A stretch of DNA of 64,000 nucleotides from Haloplanus salinarum (GTDB lineage: Archaea > Halobacteriota > Halobacteria > Halobacteriales > Haloferacaceae). Where the stretch lies: positions 3,354,987-3,418,986 of the forward strand of contig NZ_CP101823.1 of assembly GCF_024498175.1 (NCBI RefSeq). Direction: 5' to 3'. A program made the translations under genes and the position numbers. Shown here piece by piece: positions 24,497 through 32,635 of this stretch; within the stretch, counting starts at the first letter, position 1, and the number at the start of each line of letters is the position of its first letter. Under the pieces are notes generated by a model. That model saw only the letters and a list, made by a program, of their open reading frames with translations. It made no database searches and was not told the DNA's origin.

Positions 24497-25435
24497 ATGG
24501 TCAACGAACTCCTCGTGGTCGGGGCGATGTTGCACCTGCTCGGCGGGCTGGTGCTCGGGACGCTCGTCCACCAGGACGCGTCGCTCCGGGGGAGCGACCG
24601 CGCGACCGAACTCGGGGCCGCGACCCTCGCCCTCGGACTGGTCTTCGCCGTCGGCTACTACCTCCGCCGCGAGCGGGTCGGGGACCTGCCGCCCGACGCC
24701 GAACGGCACCGCGCCCCGTTCGCCGACCGCGGGTGGGACCTCCTCCGGAGCCTCCTCCTGATCGTCGCCGCCTTCCTCGCGGCCACGGCCGTCGTCGGGC
24801 TCGGGATGAGTGCCCTGATCGGGGCCGGTATCCTCGCCCGCGAGACCCTCGAATACCGCGTCGTCGCCTCCGTCTTCCAGTTCGTCGGCTTCGGCCTCGC
24901 CGTCGCCGGCTACCTCGCCATCACCGGCGAGTGGGACCTCCTGCAGGTGAAACGCCCCTCCCTCCGGGGGATCGGTCTGATCGCCGTCGGCGTCCTCGTC
25001 CTCGTCGGCGCCCAACTCGTCATCGCTCGCCTGCTGACGGCGTTCAGCGTCGAGGTGGCCCAGAACCAGGTCGTCGTCACCGGCCAGCGCGACCCCCGCT
25101 ATTTCCTCTATATGATCCCCGTCGCCATCCTGCTCGTCGGCCCGTTCGAGGAACTCGTCTTCCGGGGCGGCGTCCAGGGCATCCTGCGGCGGACCTGGGG
25201 TCCCTCGGTCGCCATCGCCCTCTCCAGTGTCCTCTTCGGGGTCGTCCACTGGGTCGCCCTCACCGGCGGTGGCGGCTCCCGGGTACCCTACGTCACCGTC
25301 GCCGCCGTCCTCGGTCTCGTCCTCGGCTACCTCTACGAGCGGACCCGCAACCTCGTCGTCCCGGCGGTCGTTCACGGCCTCTACAACACGGTGCTGTTCG
25401 GCGCGCAGTACCTCTCCGCGACGGGGATGGGGTAG
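24497..25435 (+). CDS. CPBP intramembrane protease-like protein
   Basis: A 312-residue membrane protein with about eight spans. The CPBP (Abi) signature residues are present: PFEELVFRGG near 217-226, FGVVHW near 250, and HGLYNTV near the C-terminus, supplying the Glu, Arg and His residues of the proposed glutamate protease site. Such proteins process prenylated or peptide substrates, and in Archaea their substrates are unknown. It lies directly after pgi; its stop abuts that of the convergent coiled-coil gene with no spacer. Confidence 0.88.
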   Translation: MVNELLVVGAMLHLLGGLVLGTLVHQDASLRGSDRATELGAATLALGLVFAVGYYLRRERVGDLPPDAERHRAPFADRGWDLLRSLLLIVAAFLAATAVVGLGMSALIGAGILARETLEYRVVASVFQFVGFGLAVAGYLAITGEWDLLQVKRPSLRGIGLIAVGVLVLVGAQLVIARLLTAFSVEVAQNQVVVTGQRDPRYFLYMIPVAILLVGPFEELVFRGGVQGILRRTWGPSVAIALSSVLFGVVHWVALTGGGGSRVPYVTVAAVLGLVLGYLYERTRNLVVPAVVHGLYNTVLFGAQYLSATGMG

Positions 25436-26413
25436 CTACCGCACCTCGATCGACAGCTCGTCGAACTGCTCGTCCACCAGCGACTCCACCGCGGCCCAGT
25501 CGACGGGCGGATCGAGCGATTCGAGGGTCGACTCGAACGACTCGACGGACGCGGTCACCTCGTTCCAGGACTCCTCGAACCCGTCGATGGCCTCGGCCGT
25601 CGCGTCGAGACGCCTCGAACACGTCGCGTGGCGCTCGGAAAGCCCCGTGACGCGGTCGCGGAGCGACGACAGTTCGTCGTCGTACGCCCCCTCCCGCCGG
25701 CCGAGCCACGCCTCGAGTTCGTCGACGTCCGCCCGGAGTTCGTCGAGGATGACGCCCATGACCCGCTGGAGGTGGTAGGCGGCCAGCCACCGGTCGAACG
25801 CCCGGTCGTCGTCGCCGTCGCCCGCCTCGATCCGGTCGAGGAGCCCGGCGGTGTTGTCGAGATACCGTTCGAACCCGCCGAGTTCCTCCCGGAACGCGTC
25901 GAACCGCGCCTCGGGGTCGTGGAGCCACGACTCGAACTCGTCGAGCCCCCCCTCGACGTGATGGAGGCCGTGTGCGACTTCGTGGACGGCCCGCTCGCAC
26001 GCGACCAGCCGTTCGGCACCCGTATAGAGGTCGACGGCCGATCCCGGCTCCCGCGACGTCGCGTCGAGTCGGTCCGCCGCCGTCGATAGCTCCGCCCGAA
26101 ACGCCTCGAACTGCGACTCGTACTCGTCGATCCGCGCCCGGACCTGGTTGTGTTCGCGGTCCGCGGGGTCGACCCCCGCCAGCAGGTCGCGAAAGCGCGT
26201 CGCCGCGGCCTCGACGTCCTCGGCCGTCGAGCGTCGCTCCCGTCGGCACTCCCGGTACCACGACGCGAACGCCTCGGTCGCGTCCGCGCCGTCGGCCTCG
26301 TCGACACGCGTCGCGAGGCGGTCGAGTACGTCGTCGGACGCGTCGACGTCCGCCTCGTCGACGCGCTCGCGAACGGTCGCCACGTCGAGGTCACGCTCTC
26401 GGTCGTCGGTCAT
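25436..26413 (-). CDS. Long acidic coiled-coil protein, uncharacterised
   Basis: A 325-residue, strongly acidic, helical protein. Repeated heptad-like patterns run through almost its entire length (for example DEYESQFEAFRAELSTAADRL and LSSLRDRVTGLSERHATC), with a middle His/Arg patch near 147-155 (HEVAHGLHHVEGG). No catalytic or membrane segment is seen. The ATG at 26413 is supported by a TATA-like CTAAAT about 27 nt upstream. It could be a scaffold or SMC-like accessory protein, but that is only inference from shape. It is divergent from the idi-like gene. Confidence 0.65.
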   Translation of the reverse strand: MTDDRERDLDVATVRERVDEADVDASDDVLDRLATRVDEADGADATEAFASWYRECRRERRSTAEDVEAAATRFRDLLAGVDPADREHNQVRARIDEYESQFEAFRAELSTAADRLDATSREPGSAVDLYTGAERLVACERAVHEVAHGLHHVEGGLDEFESWLHDPEARFDAFREELGGFERYLDNTAGLLDRIEAGDGDDDRAFDRWLAAYHLQRVMGVILDELRADVDELEAWLGRREGAYDDELSSLRDRVTGLSERHATCSRRLDATAEAIDGFEESWNEVTASVESFESTLESLDPPVDWAAVESLVDEQFDELSIEVR

Positions 26414-26436
26414 CGACGGCCCTTCGAGGGGTTCGC

Positions 26437-26498
26437 ATTTAGGTGATTCGAGGCGTCCCGCGGCGACGCGGTCGGGATGCATCGAAGACGCCATTATC
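26437..26498. promoter_or_regulatory. Divergent leaderless promoters
   Basis: CTAAAT (minus strand, 26437-26442) serves the coiled-coil gene and CATTATC (26492-26498) the idi-like gene; each is 24-28 nt before its ATG. No other signal is seen in the 106-bp gap. Confidence 0.5.
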
Positions 26499-26519
26499 CT
26501 CGCTCCCGGAACGTAGACC

Positions 26520-27095
26520 ATGAGCGCGAACGAGGGCGGCGACGCCGGGGCGTCGGAGCGACACCCCAACGCCGAACAGGCGGTCATCGCCGTCGACGGG
26601 GACGATCAGGAGCAAGGGACGGTCAACCGCCTCGATGCACACACCGGCGACGGCGTCCGTCACCGCGCCTTCACCGCCCTCGTCTTCGACGGCGAGGGCC
26701 GGGTGTTGCTCGCACAGCGCGCGCCGGGCAAGCGCCTCTGGGACACCCACTGGGACGGCACCGTCGCCTCCCACCCGCGACCGGGCCAGACCCAGAAGGA
26801 GGCTACCCGCCAGCGACTCGTCGACGAACTCGGCGTCACGCCGGATCAGTACGACGACCTCCGGGTGACCGACAAGTTCGAGTACAAACGCTACTACGAG
26901 AACGCGGGCCTGGAGTGGGAGGTCTGTTCAGTCCTGCAGTGTACCCTCGACGACGTCGCCCTGGACCCCGACGAGACGGAGGTCGCCGGCCGCCTGTGGG
27001 TCGACTACGACCACCTCCACGAACATCCCGAGTGGTACCGTCAGCTCCGACTCTGCCCGTGGTTCGAGATCGCGATGCGCCGCGACTTCGACTGA
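26520..27095 (+). CDS. idi: Isopentenyl-diphosphate isomerase-like Nudix protein (type I), lacking the usual catalytic Cys
   Basis: A 191-residue Nudix-fold protein. The array HRAFTALVFDGEGRVLLAQRA, WDTHWDGTVASHPRPGQ, ATRQRLVDELGV and LEWEVCSVL aligns along its length with type I IPP isomerase, which makes DMAPP for isoprenoid lipids. By my alignment with E. coli Idi from memory, the catalytic Cys67 (in NSVCGHP) is replaced by Ala83 (TVASHP). The conserved His85 and Glu134 (in WEVC) remain, and Ser84 sits beside the lost cysteine. Either it uses another acid, or it is a related Nudix enzyme. It has its own leaderless promoter. Confidence 0.75.
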   Translation: MSANEGGDAGASERHPNAEQAVIAVDGDDQEQGTVNRLDAHTGDGVRHRAFTALVFDGEGRVLLAQRAPGKRLWDTHWDGTVASHPRPGQTQKEATRQRLVDELGVTPDQYDDLRVTDKFEYKRYYENAGLEWEVCSVLQCTLDDVALDPDETEVAGRLWVDYDHLHEHPEWYRQLRLCPWFEIAMRRDFD

Positions 27096-27123
27096 TTCGG
27101 AGTATCGTAACCGTTCACCGGGT

Positions 27124-27147
27124 GGTCGCCGGGACGGTCCGGCGACC
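27124..27147 (+). terminator. Hairpin between convergent genes (possible terminator)
   Basis: A perfect 9-bp stem, GGTCGCCGG (27124-27132) and CCGGCGACC (27139-27147), closes the loop GACGGT. It stands between the ends of the idi-like gene and the convergent AIR-synthase gene, where a two-way terminator would be expected. A related hairpin with the same loop occurs at 36689-36714. Confidence 0.45.
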
Positions 27148-27233
27148 CACCGGGACCGACCTGCGATAAACAGCACGAGGTGCTCGTCCCGCCCCGCGGC
27201 CGCCGACCGCGAGCGTCGCCGACGGCGCCCCGA

Positions 27234-28238
27234 TCAGGTCGAGAGCCGCGCGTAGGCGGCCCACGAGGCGTCGACCGACGGCGCCGCGATCCGGTCGCCG
27301 TCGACGTAGGCTCCCTCGCCCTCGACGACCCGACCGATCCGGGCGGCGGTAGTCCCCCGATCGGCGAGCGCCGACAGCACCGCGTCCGTGCCCTCGGGGT
27401 CGACGGCGACGACCAGCGTCCCCGACGTCGTGGCGGTCCAGGGGTCGATATCGAGGGCGGCACACGTCTCGGCGACGCCCGGCCGGACGGGAATCCGGTC
27501 GCGCTCGATTTCGAACCGGACGCCGGCGCCCGTCGCCATCTCGGCGAACGCGCCGTGGAGGCCGCCCTCGGTGGCGTCGTGCATCGCGGTCACCGGCCCT
27601 GCGGCCGCGGCGGTCAGGGCGTCGCGGACGCAACTCGCCTCCTCGAGCCGGTCCTGGGCCGTCGCCAGCGTCGCCGGCGGGAGGTCGACCCGCTCGGGGA
27701 ACAGCGTCGTCAACAGCCCCGTCGTCTCGACGGCCGGCCCGCCGGTCACCAGGAGGTCGTCACCCGGCCGCGCCCCGTCCGGGCGAACCACGTCCGCGGC
27801 GTCGCCGACGGCCAGCGCCGTCGCCCCACCGACCCAGGGGAACGAACACCCATCGTACCGGGCGGTGTGACCGGTGACGACGCTCACGCCCAGGTCCGTC
27901 GCCTCGGCGTGGAGGCCCTCCCACACGGCCGCGAACGCCTCGTCGCTCATCCCCGGCGGCAGGGAGAAGGAGACGGCGAGATGCGAGGGCGGGAGGCCGC
28001 TGACCGCCACGTCCGCGAGGACGACGTCGAGCGCGAAGCGGCCGGCCCGCTCGTAGCCGAGCGCGGGGAGGACGGAGACGGGATCGGTGGCGATGGCGAC
28101 GGTCCGGTCGCCGATCGACAGGAGGCCGAAGTCGACGCCGGGCGTCGGGCCGAGGCACACGTCGTCGCGCTCGGCGCCGAGGCGGGGGCGGACGTGGGTC
28201 TCGAAGAACTCGCGGTCGATCTTTCCGAGGTCCGGCAT
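27234..28238 (-). CDS. AIR synthase-related protein (HypE/ThiL/SelD superfamily)
   Basis: A 334-residue PurM-fold protein. N-terminal ATP-binding region: LGAERDDVCLGPTPGVDFG and ATDPVSVLPALGYERAGRFALDVVLADVAVSG. C-terminal region: GPVTAMHDATEGGLHGAFAEMA and the closing VVAVDPEGTD. These resemble HypE and the haloarchaeal AIR-synthase-family protein more than SelD or PurM. It lacks the C-terminal cysteine of HypE, and no other hydrogenase maturation gene is nearby, so the substrate is open. The ATG at 28238 fits. The MFS gene lies 47 bp upstream on the same strand. Confidence 0.75.
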   Translation of the reverse strand: MPDLGKIDREFFETHVRPRLGAERDDVCLGPTPGVDFGLLSIGDRTVAIATDPVSVLPALGYERAGRFALDVVLADVAVSGLPPSHLAVSFSLPPGMSDEAFAAVWEGLHAEATDLGVSVVTGHTARYDGCSFPWVGGATALAVGDAADVVRPDGARPGDDLLVTGGPAVETTGLLTTLFPERVDLPPATLATAQDRLEEASCVRDALTAAAAGPVTAMHDATEGGLHGAFAEMATGAGVRFEIERDRIPVRPGVAETCAALDIDPWTATTSGTLVVAVDPEGTDAVLSALADRGTTAARIGRVVEGEGAYVDGDRIAAPSVDASWAAYARLST

Positions 28239-28285
28239 ACCGTCGCTCGCCGCGCCGGGAGTAAAGGCGTGCCGCTCGCGGTCGA

Positions 28286-29503
28286 TCACGCCATCGCCCG
28301 GTCGGCGAACAGCACGCACGCCGTCCCGACGACGAGGCTCCCGACGACGACGGCGAGGAGCGTCCCGCGGACGGCGACGGCGAGGCCGTAGCGAGGCGTG
28401 GCGAACGCGACGGCCCCGCCCATCACGACCGGCGCGACGGTGCTCCCGATCCGGCCGGCGGACTCGCCGAGGCTGACGAGCGACCCCCGGAGCGCCGCGG
28501 GCGCAACCGTCGAGACGGTGCTGCGATAGAGCGTGAGCACGACGCCGAAGCCCGCGCCGACGACGAGCGATCCGGCGCCGGCGACGGGCAGCGAGGGGGC
28601 GAGCGCGACGGCCGCGAGGCCCAGTCCGGCGGCCGCCGTCCCGACGAGCAAGGGGGCGCGCCGGCTGTCGAAGGCGGCGGTGAGCCGCCCCACCTGGGAG
28701 CCGCCGACCGAACTCGCGACGCTGGCGACGGCGACCAGCGCCCCCGCCACGCCGGGCGTCCCGTCGAGCAGGCGGACCACCACGATGGAGTTGTAGGTCA
28801 GGAAGCCGAACCAGAGGAAGGAGGGGACGGCCCGGCCGAGCAACACCAGCGCGATCCGCGGCGTCCGGACGAGCGCGAGCAGTCGCGTCACGTCGAGCCC
28901 CTCGGCGTCGGGGTCGGCGGCCGGCTCCTCGAACCGCCGGTGGACGACGGCCGCCGCCGGCAGGCCGAGCGCGAACAGATAGAAGGGATACTGCCACGCG
29001 ACGGCGACGAGCAGCCCCGCGAGAAACGGGAAGACGGCGAGGGAGCCCCCGACGGTGGTAAAGCGGAGGCCCTGGGCGGTCGCCTCGCGCTCGCCGGTGA
29101 AGAGGTCGCCCGTGGCCGCGATGAGGACGGGCGCGATGCCGGTGAAGCCGACGCCCTGGACGAGACGCAGGGCGACGGCGACCCGGAAGTCGGTCGTGAA
29201 CGCCAGCCCAAGTCCGGCGGCGCCGAACAGGGCCAGCCCGGCCGTGAGCACCGGCTTTCGTCCCACCCGATCCGACACCATACCGACCAGCGGGATGGCG
29301 AGGACCCCCGGGGCGGTGAACGCCGCCATGAGCAGGCCGATCCGTGCGCCGGGGATGCCGTAGACGCCGGTCAGCGAGTCGAGCAGCGGCGAGACGAGCG
29401 AGGCGCCCATCGGGGAGACGACGCTCCCGAGGAGGATCACCCTGAACCGCGGATCGGCCACCACGTCCGCCTCGTCGCCGGCGAACCGCGTTGCGAGTCC
29501 CAC
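28286..29503 (-). CDS. MFS transporter
   Basis: A 405-residue carrier with twelve membrane spans in two halves. The loop between spans 2 and 3 carries MVSDRVGRKPV, the classic MFS motif A (G-x-x-x-D-R-x-G-R-K). The short central loop (RRFEEPAADPDAEG) separates the halves. Composition and length suit a drug/metabolite efflux-type member, but the substrate cannot be predicted. It ends 47 bp before the AIR-synthase gene on the same strand, and the hydrolase gene lies about 60 bp upstream. Confidence 0.88.
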   Translation of the reverse strand: MGLATRFAGDEADVVADPRFRVILLGSVVSPMGASLVSPLLDSLTGVYGIPGARIGLLMAAFTAPGVLAIPLVGMVSDRVGRKPVLTAGLALFGAAGLGLAFTTDFRVAVALRLVQGVGFTGIAPVLIAATGDLFTGEREATAQGLRFTTVGGSLAVFPFLAGLLVAVAWQYPFYLFALGLPAAAVVHRRFEEPAADPDAEGLDVTRLLALVRTPRIALVLLGRAVPSFLWFGFLTYNSIVVVRLLDGTPGVAGALVAVASVASSVGGSQVGRLTAAFDSRRAPLLVGTAAAGLGLAAVALAPSLPVAGAGSLVVGAGFGVVLTLYRSTVSTVAPAALRGSLVSLGESAGRIGSTVAPVVMGGAVAFATPRYGLAVAVRGTLLAVVVGSLVVGTACVLFADRAMA

Positions 29504-29561
29504 GCCGATGGCTGTGTGCCGTCGGGTTTGAGCCTTCCCGTTTCGGCCGTCGGTTCCGGTT

Positions 29562-30449
29562 TCACTCGGCCGCGTCGAAGCCCGCCCGCAGGTGGTCGGC
29601 CACCCGGTCGGGGAACTCGCGGTGGAGCCAGTGGGTCGCGTCGTCGAGCAGGACGGCCTCGCCGTCCCGGCAGTAGGCGACGCTCTCCTTGGCCATCGAC
29701 GCCCGGAGGAAGCGGTCGCGGACCCCCCAGATCACGCGCGTCGGCGGCTCGACCGGGTCGGTCCGCTCGGGCGGCGGATACCGCGCCACCGCGCGGTACC
29801 AGTTCACCATCGCGGTGAGGGCATCGGGCTGGCGCCACGCCGCCCGGTAGCGCTCGAAGTCGGCGTCGTCGAACGTCCCCGGGCGACTGGACTCGCGCAT
29901 CGACCGCTCGAAGAGGCGGTAGTTTCCCGCCCGCGAGACGAGTTCCGGGAGGCGGGGAAGCTGGAAGGCGGCGAAATACCAGCTCCGGCGGCGCTGGTCC
30001 CACGACCGGGCGAGGGTCCGTCGCATCACCGTCGGGTGGGGGACGTTCAGCGCCGCGAGCGTCCGGACCCGGTCGGGGTGGTCGAGCCCCAGCCACCAGG
30101 CCACGGCGGCCCCCCAGTCGTGGCCGACGACGTGGGCCGACGTGGCGCCGACGGCGTCCAGCACCCCCGCGGCGTCGGCCGCGAGCGTCGGCAGGCGGTA
30201 GGCGCCGACCCCCGACGGCTTCTCGCTCGCGTTGTAGCCGCGCTGATCGGGGACGAGGACCCGATGGCCCGCCTCGGCGAGGCGGCGCGCCACCGGCTCC
30301 CAGCCGTACCAGCACTCGGGGAAGCCGTGCAACAGGAGCACCGGCGGCCCGTCGGCGGGGCCGGCACGCACGACGTGGAGGCGGACGCCGTTCGCCTCGA
30401 CGACGGTCGACTCGCCCTCCGACGGCCGGGGACGGACTGGGTCGGTCAC
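29562..30449 (-). CDS. Alpha/beta hydrolase, epoxide hydrolase-like
   Basis: A 295-residue alpha/beta-fold hydrolase. The oxyanion segment HGFPE (41-45) is typical of epoxide and haloalkane hydrolases. The nucleophile is Asp111 in GHDWGAAVAWW. The catalytic His is in DATHWLHREFP (about residue 273), with an acid in the GVRDRFL loop. A helical cap domain spans about 140-225. Aspartate as nucleophile argues for an epoxide hydrolase or dehalogenase and against an esterase. The substrate is unknown. It is the first gene of a minus-strand run toward the MFS gene. Confidence 0.86.
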   Translation of the reverse strand: MTDPVRPRPSEGESTVVEANGVRLHVVRAGPADGPPVLLLHGFPECWYGWEPVARRLAEAGHRVLVPDQRGYNASEKPSGVGAYRLPTLAADAAGVLDAVGATSAHVVGHDWGAAVAWWLGLDHPDRVRTLAALNVPHPTVMRRTLARSWDQRRRSWYFAAFQLPRLPELVSRAGNYRLFERSMRESSRPGTFDDADFERYRAAWRQPDALTAMVNWYRAVARYPPPERTDPVEPPTRVIWGVRDRFLRASMAKESVAYCRDGEAVLLDDATHWLHREFPDRVADHLRAGFDAAE

Positions 30450-30471
30450 GTCCGGTGGATACCGCTACAGC

Positions 30472-30495
30472 GACAAAAGGGCGCCCCCCGGGGCG
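30472..30495 (-). terminator. Possible terminator of psiE
   Basis: Downstream of the psiE stop (minus strand) a 14-bp palindrome, CGCCCCCCGGGGCG (30482-30495), is followed by CCTTTTG. A GC stem before a short T run suits an intrinsic terminator. Confidence 0.4.
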
Positions 30496-30521
30496 TCGGA
30501 CGCCGTCCCCGACGGTCCGTC

Positions 30522-31076
30522 TCAGTCCATGAGCTGCCGGCTCTCCCCTCGCTCGACGAGGAGGAGTCCGACCAGGCCGAGGATGAGCACGGCGTAGGCG
30601 GTGGCGGCGAGGAGGGCGTCGGTCGACGTCGCGTACTCGCCCGTGCGGAAGATGATCGTCTTTCGAACCATCGCGATGACCCCGGTGTAGATGACCAACC
30701 GGACGATTCGACGGGTCTCGCTCTCCTCGGTGTAGGCGATGACCGTCTCGTACACCTCGACGATGATGAGGAGGAGGAGGCCGGTGTCGATGAAGCCGAT
30801 GACGACCAGCGGATCGGTGATCCGGCCGGCCTGTGTCGCCTGCACGATCTGGATCATGAGGTCGACGACGCCGATGGCAAAGAGCAGCGCGAAGACGGCG
30901 GCCGCGACGAGTTCGACCATGTGGACGAACCGGTTGGTGACCGCCGCGAACCGGCTCGACGCGAGCGGCGTCGCCCGGCCCCGCGACTCGAGCACATCGG
31001 ACGAGAGGTCTCCGCTGGTCGACTCGTCCTCGGCCGTCGCTTCACCCTCGTCCGTCTCCTCGGTATCCCGTGCCAC
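30522..31076 (-). CDS. psiE: PsiE-like phosphate-starvation-inducible membrane protein
   Basis: A 184-residue protein. After an acidic, Thr/Ser/Glu-rich tail of ~45 residues, four membrane spans follow (about 60-80, 95-115, 128-145 and 155-175), with the PsiE-like patches FIDTGLLLLIIVEVYETVIAY and IAMVRKTIIF. PsiE proteins are induced by phosphate limitation in bacteria, but their action is unknown. The GTG at 31076 is chosen: a clear TATA box (TTTTTAT, 31102-31108) sits 26-32 nt upstream, as for leaderless genes, and an upstream ATG would place the start inside that box. Confidence 0.82.
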   Translation of the reverse strand: MARDTEETDEGEATAEDESTSGDLSSDVLESRGRATPLASSRFAAVTNRFVHMVELVAAAVFALLFAIGVVDLMIQIVQATQAGRITDPLVVIGFIDTGLLLLIIVEVYETVIAYTEESETRRIVRLVIYTGVIAMVRKTIIFRTGEYATSTDALLAATAYAVLILGLVGLLLVERGESRQLMD

Positions 31077-31101
31077 TGGGGAACCGTACGCGAGCCGGCA
31101 C

Positions 31102-31108
31102 ATAAAAA
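31102..31108 (-). promoter_or_regulatory. TATA box of psiE
   Basis: TTTTTAT on the minus strand, 26-32 nt before the GTG at 31076, in a GC-rich surrounding. It supports the GTG start and a leaderless transcript. Confidence 0.6.
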
Positions 31109-31137
31109 CCGGCGGGGCCGGGGGGCGAGCCCCCGGC

Positions 31138-31482
31138 TCAGTCGCGGTCGGTCCAGAAGTCGAACGAGCGGCCCGGGGCGAACACGTCGAGGCCGACGGC
31201 ACGCTCCTCGCCCGTGTTCTCGACGCGGTGGGCCTCGTTCGATTCGAGCCACACCGAGTCGTTCGGGCCGAGGGTGACCGCGTCGTCCGCGGTGGTCACG
31301 GTGAGCTCGCCCGACAGACAGAGACACACCTGTTCGTTCTCGTGGTCGTGCATCGGCGAGCTGTGCCCCGGCGGTTTCTCGAACCACTCGAAGGAGAAGC
31401 GGTCGCTGCCGGCGAGCGCGACACGCCGCCACCCCTCCTCGGGTTCGTAGGTTTCCGCCTCGTCGAAGGCGACTGGCTTCAT
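31138..31482 (-). CDS. Cupin-domain protein
   Basis: A 114-residue single cupin. First motif: HSSPMHDHENEQVCLCLSGE (His about 45-47, Glu about 51). Second motif: GPNDSVWLESNEAHRVEN, with the last metal-binding His. The C-terminus DVFAPGRSFDFW resembles the other cupin in the window (8256), where VDVFSPPR follows the same motif, so the two are probably distant paralogues. The ATG at 31482 is chosen by family length. It is divergent from the MoxR gene; the gap holds a 6-bp inverted repeat (GGGTGT/ACACCC, 31592-31612). Confidence 0.84.
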   Translation of the reverse strand: MKPVAFDEAETYEPEEGWRRVALAGSDRFSFEWFEKPPGHSSPMHDHENEQVCLCLSGELTVTTADDAVTLGPNDSVWLESNEAHRVENTGEERAVGLDVFAPGRSFDFWTDRD

Positions 31483-31671
31483 CGGGGCACCTCCGCCGGA
31501 CCGTCGGTGATCGGAACCATGTGGCTCGGTACCGCGGGCGACGGGCAAAACCCTTTCCTCGGCGCGGGCGGCCGAAGGTATAGGTGGGTCTGGGTGTTAC
31601 ACGTTCACACCCGCCGCCGGTCGGTTGCCGACCCCGGACGTGGGTACGGCCGTCGACTCGCTCTATCACCC

Positions 31672-32634
31672 ATGACGGACGCAAGTCTCCCGGAATCGGA
31701 TCACCCGGAACAGGTTCCGCCGCTGTCGGTGGCCGACGCCACGACGCTCACCGACCGCATCGTCGACAACGTCGAGGAGGTCATCGTCGGGCAACACGAC
31801 GCAATCGAACACATCCTGGTCGCGACCCTCGCCCGCGGCCACCTCCTCCTCGAGGACGTCCCGGGGGTCGGCAAGACGGTCCTCGGGCGGGCCGTCGCCA
31901 CCTCCGTCGACTGCTCGTTCAATCGCGTCCAGTTCACGCCCGACCTCCTCCCCTCGGACGTGACCGGCGTCAACGTGTTCAACCAGAAGACTCGAGAGTT
32001 CGAGTTTCGCCCCGGCCCCGTGTTCGCGAACGTCGTCCTGGGCGACGAGATCAACCGCGCGCCGCCGAAGACCCAGGCCGCCCTGCTGGAGGCGATGGCC
32101 GAGGAACAGGTGACCGTCGACGGCGAGACCCGCCGGCTCCCCGATCCCTTCACCGTCATCGCGACGCAGAACGACGTCGAGCCCGGCCGGACGTACGACC
32201 TGCCGATGGCCGAAGTCGACCGCTTCATGAAGAAACTCCGCCTCGGCTATCCCGACGAGGACGCCGAGACGCGACTGCTGGAGCGGGTCGCGGGCGATCA
32301 CCCCATCGAGTCGCTCACACCCGTCGCGACCCTCGACGACCTGCGGGGTGCCCGTCGGACCGTCGCGAACGTCACGCTCAGCGAACCCGTTCGGCGGTAC
32401 GTCTCGCGGCTGGCGTCCTACACCCGCGACGAGGCGTCCCTGGGTGTGAGTCCCCGGGGCGCCATCGCCCTCACCCGCGCCGCGCAGGCGCGGGCCGTCC
32501 TGAACGGCCGCGAGTACGTCGTCCCCGACGACGTCCAGACCGAGGCGCCGACCGTCTGGAGCCACCGCATCGACGCCGACCGACCGGGGCGCGACGTCGT
32601 CGACGCCGCGCTGACCGCCGTTTCGGTCGAGTGA
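31672..32634 (+). CDS. MoxR-family AAA+ ATPase
   Basis: A 320-residue AAA+ chaperone-like ATPase. Walker A is EDVPGVGKT (about 62-70), Walker B is VVLGDEINRAPPKTQAALLEAM, sensor 1 is VIATQND, and the lid domain begins SRLASYTRDE. MoxR proteins remodel or activate partners; with DUF58 and a transglutaminase-like membrane protein downstream they form a conserved operon thought to mature cell-envelope or metal-containing proteins. The start is the ATG at 31672. It ends one base before the DUF58 gene. Confidence 0.93.
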   Translation: MTDASLPESDHPEQVPPLSVADATTLTDRIVDNVEEVIVGQHDAIEHILVATLARGHLLLEDVPGVGKTVLGRAVATSVDCSFNRVQFTPDLLPSDVTGVNVFNQKTREFEFRPGPVFANVVLGDEINRAPPKTQAALLEAMAEEQVTVDGETRRLPDPFTVIATQNDVEPGRTYDLPMAEVDRFMKKLRLGYPDEDAETRLLERVAGDHPIESLTPVATLDDLRGARRTVANVTLSEPVRRYVSRLASYTRDEASLGVSPRGAIALTRAAQARAVLNGREYVVPDDVQTEAPTVWSHRIDADRPGRDVVDAALTAVSVE

Positions 32635-32635
32635 G

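Noticed and set aside
27234-28238. selD (selenophosphate synthase)
   Set aside because: The Cys/Sec-bearing N-terminal loop of SelD is missing; the sequence fits HypE/AIR-synthase relatives better.
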